Assembly: GCA_025656675.1 (NCBI GenBank)
Contig: JAHXHN010000001.1
Span: 897,501-961,500 of the forward strand
Source of the DNA: Candidatus Thiodiazotropha sp. (ex Codakia rugifera)
GTDB lineage: Bacteria > Pseudomonadota > Gammaproteobacteria > Chromatiales > Chromatiaceae
DNA length: 64,000 bases
Reading direction: 5' to 3'
Shown here: in pieces, positions 43,708 through 53,045 of the stretch
Layout of the letters: every line of letters begins with the position of its first letter
Position numbering within the stretch: position 1 is the stretch's first letter
Made by a program: the position numbers and the translations under genes
Notes under the pieces: generated by a model
The model's database searches: none
Told to the model about the DNA's origin: nothing
What the model saw: only the letters and a program-made list of their open reading frames with translations

Positions 43708-44730
43708 GTGGAAATGCAGCAAGCCATCAATAAAGTACTGGCCCGTCAGGATCTCACGGCTGATGAGATGACAGGCGTCATGCGCAATATCATGACCGGC
43801 TGTGCCACGTCGGCACAGATTGGTGGATTTCTTGTCGGCCTGCGCATGAAGGAGGAGACCGTCAGTGAAATTACCGCAGCTGCTTCGGTGATGCGTGAGC
43901 TGGCATCCGGGGTCTCTATTTCCGGTTTGTCGCATACGGTCGATATTGTCGGTACCGGTGGCGATTCATCGGCAACATTCAATGTCTCGACAGCCAGTAT
44001 GTTCGTCGCTGCTGCAGCCGGCTGTCATGTTGCAAAACACGGTAATCGTTCTGTCTCTTCCAAGTCGGGTAGTGCCGATGCGCTGGAGGCGGCTGGTGTG
44101 AGACTGGACCTGTCTCCTGACCAGGTTGAGCAGTGCGTACGTGAGTTGGGTGTCGGTTTTATGTTCGCCCCCGGCCATCACAGCGCCATGAAACATGCCA
44201 TCGGCCCGCGCAAGGAGATGGGGGTGCGTACCATCTTCAATATTCTTGGACCCTTGACCAATCCTGCCGGTGTGCCGAATCAGCTACTCGGTGTGTTTAG
44301 CAGCGACCTCCTGGAGCCGTTGGCAGAAGTGCTGCAGCGTCTTGGCAGCCGCCACGTCATGGTTGTTCACTCTCGCGATGGTCTGGATGAGATCAGCATC
44401 GGTGATGTCACCGATGTGGCTGAGTTGAAAGAGGGTCGGATTAGACGTTTTACACTCCAACCAGAGGATTTTGGACTGAAGCGCAATTCACTCGACACCA
44501 TTCGGGTGAAGGATGCAGCCGAGAGTCTGGCAATGATTCGTGGGGTTCTTGAGGATAACCCGGGACCGGCCCGTGACATCGTGGTGCTCAATGCCGGTGC
44601 AGCAATCTACACTGCTGGATTGGCAACTGATCTGAAGCAGGGGCTTGAGAAAGCCGACCAGGCTATCGCCAGCGGTGAGGCGCGCAACAGGCTCGATCGG
44701 TTGGTGGTCATGTCACAGAGTTTTGATTGA
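43708..44730 (+). CDS. trpD: Anthranilate phosphoribosyltransferase
   Basis: TrpD joins anthranilate to PRPP. The motifs are complete: VDIVGTGGDSSATFNVSTASMF for PRPP, KHGNRSVSSKSGSADALEAAGV for substrate and metal, and RKEMGVRTIFNILGPLTNPA. I start at GTG 43708, since AGAGGAGA lies 8 bp upstream; an ATG at 43714 is almost equally possible. The 340-residue length fits the family. It is separated from trpG by the REP-like palindrome, and from trpC by 110 bp. Confidence 0.96.
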   Translation: MEMQQAINKVLARQDLTADEMTGVMRNIMTGCATSAQIGGFLVGLRMKEETVSEITAAASVMRELASGVSISGLSHTVDIVGTGGDSSATFNVSTASMFVAAAAGCHVAKHGNRSVSSKSGSADALEAAGVRLDLSPDQVEQCVRELGVGFMFAPGHHSAMKHAIGPRKEMGVRTIFNILGPLTNPAGVPNQLLGVFSSDLLEPLAEVLQRLGSRHVMVVHSRDGLDEISIGDVTDVAELKEGRIRRFTLQPEDFGLKRNSLDTIRVKDAAESLAMIRGVLEDNPGPARDIVVLNAGAAIYTAGLATDLKQGLEKADQAIASGEARNRLDRLVVMSQSFD

Positions 44731-44840
44731 ATAATCCTGGATTCCGCAGTTGACCGCTGTAATCTGACATAAGGTAATGAAATGCCGTATCAAGTGATTG
44801 ATTTTTACCGTATCCATGTTCAACTGTGGATTCTGGGATA

Positions 44841-45638
44841 ATGACAAATATCCCCGATATCCTGCTCAAGATCACCCGCCGTAAACGGGAAGAGATTGCT
44901 GAAAGGGAAGCTTTGCAACCCGTTGAGAATCTGAAAACACTACTGGCTGAGGCTTCTGCTCCACGTGGCTTTTCAGCGGCAATTGCCCAGAAAGTAGCGA
45001 TAGGAGAGGCCGGGGTGATTGCTGAAATTAAAAAAGCCTCACCCAGCAAAGGCGTTTTAAGAGAGGATTTTCATCCCGCCAAAATAGCACAAAGTTATGC
45101 TGAAGGGGGGGCTGCCTGTCTCTCTGTATTGACCGATATCGACTTCTTTCAGGGGCATGATCGTTATCTGCAGCAGGCGCGGGAAGCCTGTAATTTGCCG
45201 GTGATCCGTAAAGATTTCATTATCGATCCCTATCAGGTCTATGAAGCGCGGGCCATCGGTGCTGACTGCATCCTGCTGATTGCGGCTTGTCTTGATGATA
45301 AACAACTCAGTGCACTCAACGATCTGGCCCATCGGTTGGGCATGGATGTGCTGATTGAAGTACATGATGCCGATGAGCTGGACCGAGCACTGCGGGTGAA
45401 TAACCGCCTGATTGGCATAAATAACCGTAACCTACGTACCTTCGATGTGCGTCTCGAAACCACATTGGAGCTGTTGTCGAGGATACCTGCTGAAAGGATC
45501 GTAGTGACTGAAAGCGGTATCCTGGCACCTGAGGATGTTGCATTGATGCGGGCCCATCAGGTGAATGCCTTTCTTGTCGGTGAGGCCTTTATGCGGGCTG
45601 ATGAACCGGGGGCAAAGTTGGCACAGCTGTTTGCCTGA
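44841..45638 (+). CDS. trpC: Indole-3-glycerol phosphate synthase
   Basis: TrpC closes the indole ring. The TIM-barrel motifs are intact: [19 protein letters not shown] with catalytic Lys and the phosphate-binding region, [34 protein letters not shown], the Asn/Glu of [12 protein letters not shown] and VVTESGI, and the final [14 protein letters not shown]. The 265-residue protein starts at ATG 44841, where GGGATA precedes it. trpF, trpB and trpA are not here. The WYL regulator follows 4 bp later. Confidence 0.96.
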   Translation: MTNIPDILLKITRRKREEIAEREALQPVENLKTLLAEASAPRGFSAAIAQKVAIGEAGVIAEIKKASPSKGVLREDFHPAKIAQSYAEGGAACLSVLTDIDFFQGHDRYLQQAREACNLPVIRKDFIIDPYQVYEARAIGADCILLIAACLDDKQLSALNDLAHRLGMDVLIEVHDADELDRALRVNNRLIGINNRNLRTFDVRLETTLELLSRIPAERIVVTESGILAPEDVALMRAHQVNAFLVGEAFMRADEPGAKLAQLFA

Positions 45639-45642
45639 TGTG

Positions 45643-46329
45643 ATGCGTCGGGCCGACCGTCTTTTTCGTATCACGCAAGAATTGGAAACTGAACGCTATC
45701 TGACTGCCCGTACACTCGCGCAAAGACTGGAGGTCTCGCAACGCACGATTTATCGAGACATCGATGATTTGTCTGCCTCGGGTGTACCCATAGAAGCGAT
45801 GGCGGGGGCCGGGTATCGTCTCTGCAAGGGTTTTCGTCTGCCACCGCTGATGTTCAAAGATGAGGAGCTGACTGCGCTGCTGCTCGGTATGCGCATGGTG
45901 CAAGGCTGGTCGGATCGGGAGCTTGCCGCTGCGGCGAGTCGGGCCTTACGTAAGATTGAGGCGGTTCTGCCGGAACGGTTAAGACCTGTGCTTGATCGGG
46001 AAGCATTGATGGTGCCCGACTATCACGTGCCAGATGAGGTACGTGAGCATGTGGCCTCATTGCGTAAGGCCATCACTGAACAACGCAAGGTATGTATCGC
46101 CTACCGTCGTGTAGATGGTGTCCCGTCAGAGCGGGTATTGTGGCCTCTCGGACTGTTTTACTGGGGACAGAAATGGACCCTCGGTGCCTGGTGTGAATTG
46201 CGTGGGGCTTTTCGCCACTTCCGACTCGACCGTATCGAGACATTGGTGATGACCGGTGCCCGCTATGAGGCGGTAGCTGGACGCACATTGCATGATTTTC
46301 TGATTGATGTAGGTGCCGATTCCATCTAG
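45643..46329 (+). CDS. YafY-type regulator: HTH plus WYL domain
   Basis: An N-terminal DeoR-like helix-turn-helix (ERYLTARTLAQRLEVSQRTIYRDIDDLSASG, about residues 15-50) is followed by a WYL domain (about residues 140-228) with LWPLGLFYWGQKWTLGAWCELRGAFRHFRLDRI, containing the Tyr/Trp/Leu-type ligand-binding core. WYL domains sense nucleic acid or nucleotide ligands in several families. It begins 4 bp after trpC (ATG 45643, or GTG 45640), so it is the last gene of the trp transcript, but its target genes are unknown. Length (228 aa) is normal. Confidence 0.9.
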   Translation: MRRADRLFRITQELETERYLTARTLAQRLEVSQRTIYRDIDDLSASGVPIEAMAGAGYRLCKGFRLPPLMFKDEELTALLLGMRMVQGWSDRELAAAASRALRKIEAVLPERLRPVLDREALMVPDYHVPDEVREHVASLRKAITEQRKVCIAYRRVDGVPSERVLWPLGLFYWGQKWTLGAWCELRGAFRHFRLDRIETLVMTGARYEAVAGRTLHDFLIDVGADSI

Positions 46330-46352
46330 TGTTACCCGGTAAATTATTGGGA

Positions 46353-47261
46353 CTAAATTTTCGGTGCCTGATGCACTGTCAGTGTGCGTTTGATAACCGG
46401 TTGCTTCATGCCGTCGATGCTGAGTTGTAGTCTGTGCTCTCCTTCCGGTAAGCCGGCAATCAAAACTTGCGGGCTTTTCCCCACGCACTTTCCATCTACA
46501 CGCCATCGCAGTGCAGCGGGGAGGCTGCGATCTCCCTGGGGATCATCCACCTCGGCCACGAGGGAGATCGGGGCTCCGGCGACCAGTTTCGTTTCCTCGC
46601 GGGGCTTAAGCATCCTGAGATGGGGTTTGAGCGGTGCCAGCGTGAAGGATGGACTGACCACAGTCTTGCTACGGAATCCGACCCTGTAGGTTACAGACAA
46701 GCGGCAGTTTTTACCCCCTGGCAGATTCTTTGGGTCGAAAGACAGTTTCTCGGACACCTCACTGACAGCCACCACACGATAGTGTTGAGCTCCCCAGTGG
46801 ATGGCCAGGGTAAGCAAGGCATCATTTCCTTTTTCCGGTTTGGACAGGTTCAACGAGAGACGGTATGACTTGCCCCTTTGCAATCGGCCCTTTGGCCATT
46901 TCACCTTGAGTTCAGGACTTTTACCGATCAGGCAACGGTAGATCTCACGCTCCTGTCGAAGTATCACGACAATCGCTGCACCCGGGAGGAGAGGGAGCCT
47001 GCCCATCAGTACTTTATGCGCTGGTTCAAACTCATGACAAACCACTGGGGTATGTATCATAGGGTGATCACGCATCAGAGTTTCACCCTCCTCATCGAGA
47101 AGGAGCAGACTATACTCGCTGGTTTTCTTGGCGCCTTTAGGCTTATGCGCTGATACCAGTTGTTGGCTGCGGCTGCTCAATAGGGAGAATTTTTCACCAG
47201 GGTCAATCAAGCCTTCAACGATCAGCCATTCAGATCCGGTACGCAGTTTTTCTTTGATCAT
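46353..47261 (-). CDS. Unknown beta-rich accessory protein of the metzincin cluster
   Basis: I do not recognise this 302-residue family. Four or so beta-rich segments are seen (EWLIVEGLIDPGEKFSLL, YRLSLNLSKPEKGNDALLTLAI, and two Ig-like stretches such as ISLVAEVDDPQGDRSLPAALRW and LPEGEHRLQLSIDG). The last half resembles Ig-like or PKD-like carbohydrate- or protein-binding folds. There is no signal peptide. It overlaps the 932-residue metzincin gene by an ATGA, so it is made together with it and probably binds it or its substrate. Confidence 0.7.
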   Translation of the reverse strand: MIKEKLRTGSEWLIVEGLIDPGEKFSLLSSRSQQLVSAHKPKGAKKTSEYSLLLLDEEGETLMRDHPMIHTPVVCHEFEPAHKVLMGRLPLLPGAAIVVILRQEREIYRCLIGKSPELKVKWPKGRLQRGKSYRLSLNLSKPEKGNDALLTLAIHWGAQHYRVVAVSEVSEKLSFDPKNLPGGKNCRLSVTYRVGFRSKTVVSPSFTLAPLKPHLRMLKPREETKLVAGAPISLVAEVDDPQGDRSLPAALRWRVDGKCVGKSPQVLIAGLPEGEHRLQLSIDGMKQPVIKRTLTVHQAPKI

Positions 47262-50056
47262 GGTGGTCCCACAAAGTCGAACATCTGTTGCCAGCGTTGT
47301 GCAGATACCCAGCGCCTGTCGCAGTAAGTCATCAAGTCAAAGATGGTGCCATTGAGGGCGCTATTGTTGAGGATATCGAAGGGAACTCCGGTGACCATGC
47401 CACTGTTTTCGAAGTCAGCCGGGTCGGATCCACCCGGTGCCTCACTGCCGTTGGGACACTGTACAGCCAGGTGTTGCTGGTTGAGGCAGTGGGCCAGTTC
47501 GTGGGCAGCTGTAACAGGGCGGTAGGGTGTCAGGTATTCCAATCCACCTATATGAGCCCGCCCCCAGCCACCGGTTGTCGGGACAACAATTGCCCAGTAG
47601 GCATCATCATCCTCCGGGCATAGAAGGCCGGTGATGTCGATGAAGGCGCAGATGCGGATGAGTCGAATCCACTCAAGATGGCTGTTGCCGAAAATGTCAT
47701 AGCCGAGGGAGCGGGAGAAATCGCCGAATGGCGTTTCGATGATGGTACGATCCAGAGAGATACGGATGGAATAGCTATCATGCCGGGAGATGGATTCAGC
47801 GGTTGTGGGTATCTGTTGTAGTGATTCCTCGATCAGGTCACGGCACTCCTGATCGGTGGGTGGGTTGCTGATTCCTTCAGCCATATTCAGGGTACCTGTT
47901 GTATCGGGATCAACGGTGACCGGAATATAGCGTATACGGACCGACTTCCGTTCCTCAAATTCGAACCCATCAAATCGCTGGGTGACTATTTCACTGAATC
48001 CCTCAATATCATCACTGCCGCCAGCCCCCTGGACCCGTAATTCCACCTCTATATCGAGCACGTCGTGACAGAGCGCTTCTGGAATGAGGAAGTTGACTGT
48101 GTCGTTTGTAATCCCCAGATTGGGACTGGTGGGGAGATCGATTCTTGCGTCGAAGTCGGCCTCCGGAGGTCGCTCACTCGAGTTGTTGATGGGGGCATCC
48201 CATCCAGTGCCGGTGGGGAATTCCTCATTGAAATAACGTATCCGGCCCCAAACGCCGGGTAAAGCGGGTTGGTTCATCTCGGCCATGGAATGGGTTCCGA
48301 TGAGGCGGACCACAGTTGATTTCCCTGCTACCAGCACCACATCGTCTTCTGGCGTCTGCATCCCTTGGGTGACTTCTATACCGATTATTTCCAGTTCAGG
48401 GGGTTTCGATAACAGAAACGTGACCCATTGATCCACCTGACCACAATCATTCTCGGCACGCAGGCGGTAGGTGGCGGTCGTAACAGCGGTATGGCTGCTC
48501 GGTTCGAGGGTGATGCTGTTCGTGCCTGTCACTGGAAGAAACTGCTGGAACCCGAACGGGTTACTGCCAGGAATGTCAGGACCAGCCGCCGTCTCACGGG
48601 AGAGGGTTAAACTTTCCGCATTCTCGACCTCCCATGACAACTCGAGCTGATCGCCGGGACCCACTACACCAGTTTGTGCCGCGTTACCTCCAAGGCTGCC
48701 CCGGAAATAGCGTATAACGGGTGGTCCGACGGCTATGACATTGACCGCGGTTTGTGGCGGGCAAGGTATTGCCAGGGTTGTCTGCAGGGTGGGGAAAATC
48801 AGTGGCCTGCCAAGACAGGTACTGGCAGCCAGGACCTGGGCAGCGGTTGTATTCATATCACCGACCCAGCTGTTGAAGGCATGCGTCGCCAGCTTGTCGT
48901 AAAATCCCACCGCCCCGGAAATGAGCTCATTCGGCATCTGCACACGGATTTCAGTTGAATGCCAGTTACCTGGATCGACTTCGAGTGCCCTGCAACCGTT
49001 CAGGGTATGTGCAATCAACGCGATATTGTCAGGCTGAGGGTCACCGAAGCCCTGGCCCTGGATGACCATCCAGTCACCATGACAGGGTCCCTCCAGCACG
49101 ATGCTTTCAATGTTATCAGCCCAGGCCCTGAGGCGGCCGAACACCTTCAGGCTGGGTGCTTCCGAGTTGAAGATGTCGATCAGCAAGCCTTCGCAACCCA
49201 GTCGGAGGACGTTGTCGTCACCAGGGAGAATGGGCCATGCGGGTTCATCACACGTTTCAGGGTCGTCCGGCTCAATCCAGCCCCCAGGTAGGCCGCCCCA
49301 AGGATCACCTTCAGGTTCGCCACCCCAGGGGTCTCCCTCAGGCCCTCCACCCCAAGGGTCACCTTCAGGTCCGCCACCCCAGGGATCACCTGAGGGATCA
49401 ATCTCAGGTCCACGTCCAGGAGAAGAACCGCCGCAAAATGGTCCCCTACCGGCAGCAACACCCCAGGCAAACTGATCGCCCAAGGCGGCCTGCCCCCCAC
49501 TTCCCAGGGTGTGGTGCAGGGATTCAAGGGTCTGCTCGGCATGACTGAGTGAAGCGATGTACCCAAAGGCCTCATGCATGATCTCGGTGTGGCCGCCACT
49601 GGCGAGGAATGCGGCTTGATAGAGGGGGGCAATAGCCTCGAAGGAGACCAGCTGAGACGATGGATATTTCCCGCGACCGCTTCGCCTTGTTCTGATCACC
49701 TTATCCATATTTGCCAGTGAGGCAGAGGGTGCTGGAAGGTGCTTCCGTAATGTGCGTAGTCCCTCGATAAAGCGATCAGGCGCGGTTGGTTCATAGCGTA
49801 AAACCGCATCGGCTTCCTTACGCATGAGAGTAAGCAGACGCAAGGGAAAAAACAGTCTGTTATGAACTGTACGGGCATAGCTGCGGGAAAGACCAAGATG
49901 GTTGGCTGTGATGCCCAACATCAAGGATAGGCGCTTGGCTGAATGTGGGTTATACAAAGGTGGCGGGGGAATGACTTCTTTGTCTGGTTTGTCATCCAGC
50001 GCTTTTTTGGCGGCCACTGATTTTTCTTTTTTTAAGTACTTCCTTTTCTTCTCCAC
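47258..50056 (-). CDS. Large metzincin-like zinc protein with GDPWGG repeats
   Basis: This 932-residue protein ends in a zincin domain: HELAHCLNQQH (His852 to His862) follows HExxHxxNxxH, so the three His that bind zinc and the Glu base are present, but Asn replaces the usual metzincin Gly; a Met-turn (DLMTYCD) follows about 60 residues later. Upstream are beta-rich domains (VRYFRGSL..LELSWEVENAESLTL, an Ig/TIG-like stretch), four 9-residue repeats of GDPWGG type near residues 220-256, and a basic helical N-terminus. No signal peptide is present. It is the central gene of three on the minus strand. Protease activity is inferred from the motif; substrate is unknown. Confidence 0.8.
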   Translation of the reverse strand: MEKKRKYLKKEKSVAAKKALDDKPDKEVIPPPPLYNPHSAKRLSLMLGITANHLGLSRSYARTVHNRLFFPLRLLTLMRKEADAVLRYEPTAPDRFIEGLRTLRKHLPAPSASLANMDKVIRTRRSGRGKYPSSQLVSFEAIAPLYQAAFLASGGHTEIMHEAFGYIASLSHAEQTLESLHHTLGSGGQAALGDQFAWGVAAGRGPFCGGSSPGRGPEIDPSGDPWGGGPEGDPWGGGPEGDPWGGEPEGDPWGGLPGGWIEPDDPETCDEPAWPILPGDDNVLRLGCEGLLIDIFNSEAPSLKVFGRLRAWADNIESIVLEGPCHGDWMVIQGQGFGDPQPDNIALIAHTLNGCRALEVDPGNWHSTEIRVQMPNELISGAVGFYDKLATHAFNSWVGDMNTTAAQVLAASTCLGRPLIFPTLQTTLAIPCPPQTAVNVIAVGPPVIRYFRGSLGGNAAQTGVVGPGDQLELSWEVENAESLTLSRETAAGPDIPGSNPFGFQQFLPVTGTNSITLEPSSHTAVTTATYRLRAENDCGQVDQWVTFLLSKPPELEIIGIEVTQGMQTPEDDVVLVAGKSTVVRLIGTHSMAEMNQPALPGVWGRIRYFNEEFPTGTGWDAPINNSSERPPEADFDARIDLPTSPNLGITNDTVNFLIPEALCHDVLDIEVELRVQGAGGSDDIEGFSEIVTQRFDGFEFEERKSVRIRYIPVTVDPDTTGTLNMAEGISNPPTDQECRDLIEESLQQIPTTAESISRHDSYSIRISLDRTIIETPFGDFSRSLGYDIFGNSHLEWIRLIRICAFIDITGLLCPEDDDAYWAIVVPTTGGWGRAHIGGLEYLTPYRPVTAAHELAHCLNQQHLAVQCPNGSEAPGGSDPADFENSGMVTGVPFDILNNSALNGTIFDLMTYCDRRWVSAQRWQQMFDFVGPP
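49290..49397 (-). repeat. Four 27-bp tandem repeats encoding GDPWGG-type units
   Basis: Four consecutive units encode GDPWGGGPE, GDPWGGGPE, GDPWGGEPE and GDPWGGLPG. The DNA copies differ at several third positions, so the array is not recent but is likely to vary in number between strains. The repeats link the N-terminal helical region to the beta-rich part. Confidence 0.85.
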
Positions 50057-50406
50057 CAGAGTCTCCCGTATACGCTTTCAAGATGGCTTTACTGGTGAAG
50101 CTGCCCTATGTCCAGATAGCGATTTCCCCTACACCTTCGACAACAATACCCACATGGAACGGCTGGAGGATGTAAAAACATTAAAAATAATACATATGGG
50201 TATACAAAAAAATAATAGAGTTCATTTCCCTATTGTCAACGCTGTAAACAACTACTGTCTGCGCGGTCTTTGTCCAGGAGGCGCCGGCATTAAAAATGAT
50301 GTCTGTCACTGTTTTTTTCTGTTTTTTACCTGAATCCGCAGGTTGGTGCTTATTGATATAAGGCCATCACGGCTAGACCTACGGATTCAGGTTTCAGTCA
50401 TCGTAT
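50057..50406. other. 350-bp gap between metzincin genes with a 16-bp inverted repeat
   Basis: The gap contains no gene. Its main feature is a 16-bp inverted repeat, ACCTGAATCCGCAGGT at 50328-50343 and ACCTACGGATTCAGGT at 50377-50392, with one mismatch and a 33-base spacer. On the plus strand T-runs precede it, so it is not a normal terminator for the minus-strand gene. The AT-rich part (50170-50220) may hold the promoter of the 932-residue gene. Confidence 0.6.
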
Positions 50407-52518
50407 CTACTTACGTCGCTTAACAGCCTTCAAGCGGCGTTGCAGATCTTCAATGGCGGTTTCAGCCGATTTCCGCTCTTTCATCTGTTTGATTGTACTC
50501 TCCAGGGTGGAGACCGCTTTCTCTTTGTTATCGAGTTCCATATGGCTGTCTGCAAGCTGTTTGATCAGTCGAGTCTCGGACAAGACGTCAAATGCAGCGT
50601 CTCTGCCATAACCACTGGACAATTGAGATGTGGCAGCGGTCAATTGTTCAACCGCAGTCTTGTGATCAGCGCAGTCTGCCACAATCACTCGCTTACCCTT
50701 TTTGATATCGACACGTTTGTGGATGCGTGCTGCGTTACGACCGAGTGCTGCCGCGATGTGTCGAACTGCAATCGGATCTGTGTCTGCATATCGCTCAGTT
50801 GCTTCGGTCAACTTGTCGATGACAGCCGGATCTCTTCGTGATCCCCCATAGTAGAGAAATTTTGCGGCTTCCGGACTGGTCATAAGATGGACGAGCTCTT
50901 CACTACCTCTGGATAGTGGATAGGCAATCCGGATACGTTGGGTCGCAGTGGCAATGAAACCAATTGGGAAACAGGGGTAATAGACCCTGAGCAGATACTC
51001 GCCAGGTTCGGCAAACTGATGTCCTTTGGCTCCGAAGCTGAGACTGATACTGGTCAATGTCGAGGCGCCAGGCGCAAGCTCGAATGGCTTCGGCGGTGCC
51101 ATCAGACGTCTTACCGGCGGGATAAAAGTAACAATATCACCGTTTGGCCGTTCAATGATGACCCTTAGCAGACCCTCTTCCGGTTGGAGGCGATCGATGA
51201 CATGGACTGGCTGGGTAGAGCTGTTGATCAGCTTCAGCCCGAGATTCACCGGAACCCCGACATCAAACACATGAGGTCCCTGCAGTTCCAGAGTGACGGG
51301 GGTCTGGAGCTGTTCGAATGAGGGCTTAAGCTCAGCACTGAGGTTGTTGCCTATCCAGTCCCTGCCACCGAAGATGACATCGTTACGGTCGGCATGACGC
51401 ATCCAGATCAGTTCCGGATCGTCGAATTCCCAACGGAAATTTGACCAAAAGTTAGTTTCACCGCCGCCATTGTCGGTATACCCCCATGGGTAGTTCATGA
51501 AGGATTCAGATCCACTATCCGGATTGACCGATCTGGACCAGGAATGCGGTAGGTTAAAGGCGTGACCGATCTCATGGATCAGCGTCTGCAGGATCAGCCG
51601 ATCCTTTTTATCGGAGGTGTCGTAGAGGCTGTCGACCTCCCTGCCCCGGATGGCATCTTCTGCAATGGCAGATCCTTGACGAAGGAAGGTGTCACCGGCC
51701 TGCCAGCCACCCCAGTCAAACATCGTGCCGTAGTAGCCGGCGTTGTAACCGGGGTCGCCAAATTTCGGCACGATGACACTGTAGAGGTTCCACTGCAGTG
51801 TATTGGAGAACTGGTCGAATCTGGCCTCCATCAGGTCATGCAGTTCAGCCTCACTCCAGTTCTCTTCTGCATCATTACTGTCCGCATCATTGAGCAAGTC
51901 ATCATGGACCACAGTGAGATCAATTCCGGAACGTAAAAATGTTTCACGGATATTCACCGAGCTTGGTAATCCACTGGGTGATGGATCGATATCCGGATCG
52001 AGAGTCGGTGGGAATACGGTCCCTTGAAAACGGTCGACTTCCAGCGTTGCAGTACGGAAATACTCGGATATCTTGGGGCAGATATAGGATTGCACCAGGT
52101 TGCCGTTACTGAGCCAGCTGACACAGGCTGCTGCTGGTGAGGCAAAATAGCCGACACGAGGAATACGCACCTCAATGGTATCTGCATTGTTGCCCGGATC
52201 GGCGTAGTAGATAACCGGACCCGAAAGAACCAGGGCAGAACTGTCTCCTGTCTCGGTAACAGCTTCCACAACGAAGGAACCGGTATAATAGGTAATCGGT
52301 ATGCCACAGAACGTAAAGTGGGTGTAAAGGTCGCCACTTAGACGCTCCTGGGGACGACGCTTATCTACATCAACGCGTAATTCGAGGATCGAACCATAGC
52401 CAGCGGGTGTGACATTGCGGTAGCTGCCGCTTACCGGCCGCTTTAGATACGCAACGATCCAATCGGGATTAAGTTCAGCAATCTGTTCGATGTTGAGCTG
52501 GGTAAGATCAGTAGGCAT
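50407..52518 (-). CDS. Large metzincin-like zinc protein, 703 aa
   Basis: The zinc motif HEIGHAFNLPH spans His315-His325 (again HExxHxxNxxH), followed by the Met-turn ESFMNYPWG about 25 residues later; before it is a substrate-cleft-like region (NLYSVIVPKFGDPGYNAGYY). The N-terminal 200 residues are beta-rich, and after the catalytic domain come Ig-like segments (VFDVGVPVNLGLKLINSST, GEYLLRVYYPCFPIGF) and a helical, lysine-rich tail. There is no signal peptide. It shares the unusual Asn with the neighbouring 932-residue protein, so the two are probably paralogous partners. Activity and substrate are inferred only. Confidence 0.82.
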   Translation of the reverse strand: MPTDLTQLNIEQIAELNPDWIVAYLKRPVSGSYRNVTPAGYGSILELRVDVDKRRPQERLSGDLYTHFTFCGIPITYYTGSFVVEAVTETGDSSALVLSGPVIYYADPGNNADTIEVRIPRVGYFASPAAACVSWLSNGNLVQSYICPKISEYFRTATLEVDRFQGTVFPPTLDPDIDPSPSGLPSSVNIRETFLRSGIDLTVVHDDLLNDADSNDAEENWSEAELHDLMEARFDQFSNTLQWNLYSVIVPKFGDPGYNAGYYGTMFDWGGWQAGDTFLRQGSAIAEDAIRGREVDSLYDTSDKKDRLILQTLIHEIGHAFNLPHSWSRSVNPDSGSESFMNYPWGYTDNGGGETNFWSNFRWEFDDPELIWMRHADRNDVIFGGRDWIGNNLSAELKPSFEQLQTPVTLELQGPHVFDVGVPVNLGLKLINSSTQPVHVIDRLQPEEGLLRVIIERPNGDIVTFIPPVRRLMAPPKPFELAPGASTLTSISLSFGAKGHQFAEPGEYLLRVYYPCFPIGFIATATQRIRIAYPLSRGSEELVHLMTSPEAAKFLYYGGSRRDPAVIDKLTEATERYADTDPIAVRHIAAALGRNAARIHKRVDIKKGKRVIVADCADHKTAVEQLTAATSQLSSGYGRDAAFDVLSETRLIKQLADSHMELDNKEKAVSTLESTIKQMKERKSAETAIEDLQRRLKAVKRRK

Positions 52519-52899
52519 AGCTATCTCCTTTTGCTATATCAATACGCCTGCCGCGTTACTGCACCCGGACAGCAAATTCGAAATACTGTCATCCTGCAAG
52601 GCTTGGTTTGAAACTTAATGCCGCCAAACCTATCAAGGCTTGCGCCAGATGTCCTGATGGATACAGGACTATTTGCTTTTTGGCCTATTTAGACTGCTGT
52701 TAATGGCCCACACTTGATATGTAAAAAGTCACATCCGTACTATGAACTATTTACCTTATCTTCCCTCTTTTTTCCCGATCCTGTTGATGGTTTTAGATAG
52801 GGTTATCGGGGAAACAGGGCAGGGGCTCCTGACACCCCGGTGTCAGTAAAGTATCGATAAACTTCTCTTCGCATAAAAAATTGAAAGAGGAGAATGCCT
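52519..52899. promoter_or_regulatory. Divergent intergenic region with an 18-bp palindrome
   Basis: This gap separates the metzincin gene from the small-ORF/VOC/tag group. A perfect palindrome CTGACACC-CC-GGTGTCAG lies at 52829-52846, about 55 bp before the small ORF; it could be an operator or a hairpin. GGTTTG...CAAACC also forms a loose hairpin near 52610-52640. No gene is apparent. Confidence 0.5.
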
Positions 52900-53043
52900 G
52901 TGAGTCTGCTTTCTTTTATCGAGCCCGATCAGGAGTATGATCTAATCACTGGAATCCATAGTGAGGTCAAGTCTGTCTTTGGTCTGAGACACAACCCGAT
53001 GACACTTCATAGCATGAGTCCCAAGGGACAGGAGGGGATCTGA
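52900..53043 (+). CDS. Candidate small protein upstream of the VOC gene, 47 aa
   Basis: A GTG at 52900 is preceded at a 7-base spacing by GGAG in AGAGGAGA, and the frame (VSLLSFIEPDQEYDLITGIHSEVKSVFGL...) stops two bases before the ATG of the VOC gene. The close coupling and good ribosome-binding site argue for translation. I do not recognise a family; the FIEPDQEYDLI stretch is acidic and helical-looking. It may be a real small protein or a translational leader for the following gene. Confidence 0.45.
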   Translation: MSLLSFIEPDQEYDLITGIHSEVKSVFGLRHNPMTLHSMSPKGQEGI

Positions 53044-53045
53044 TT

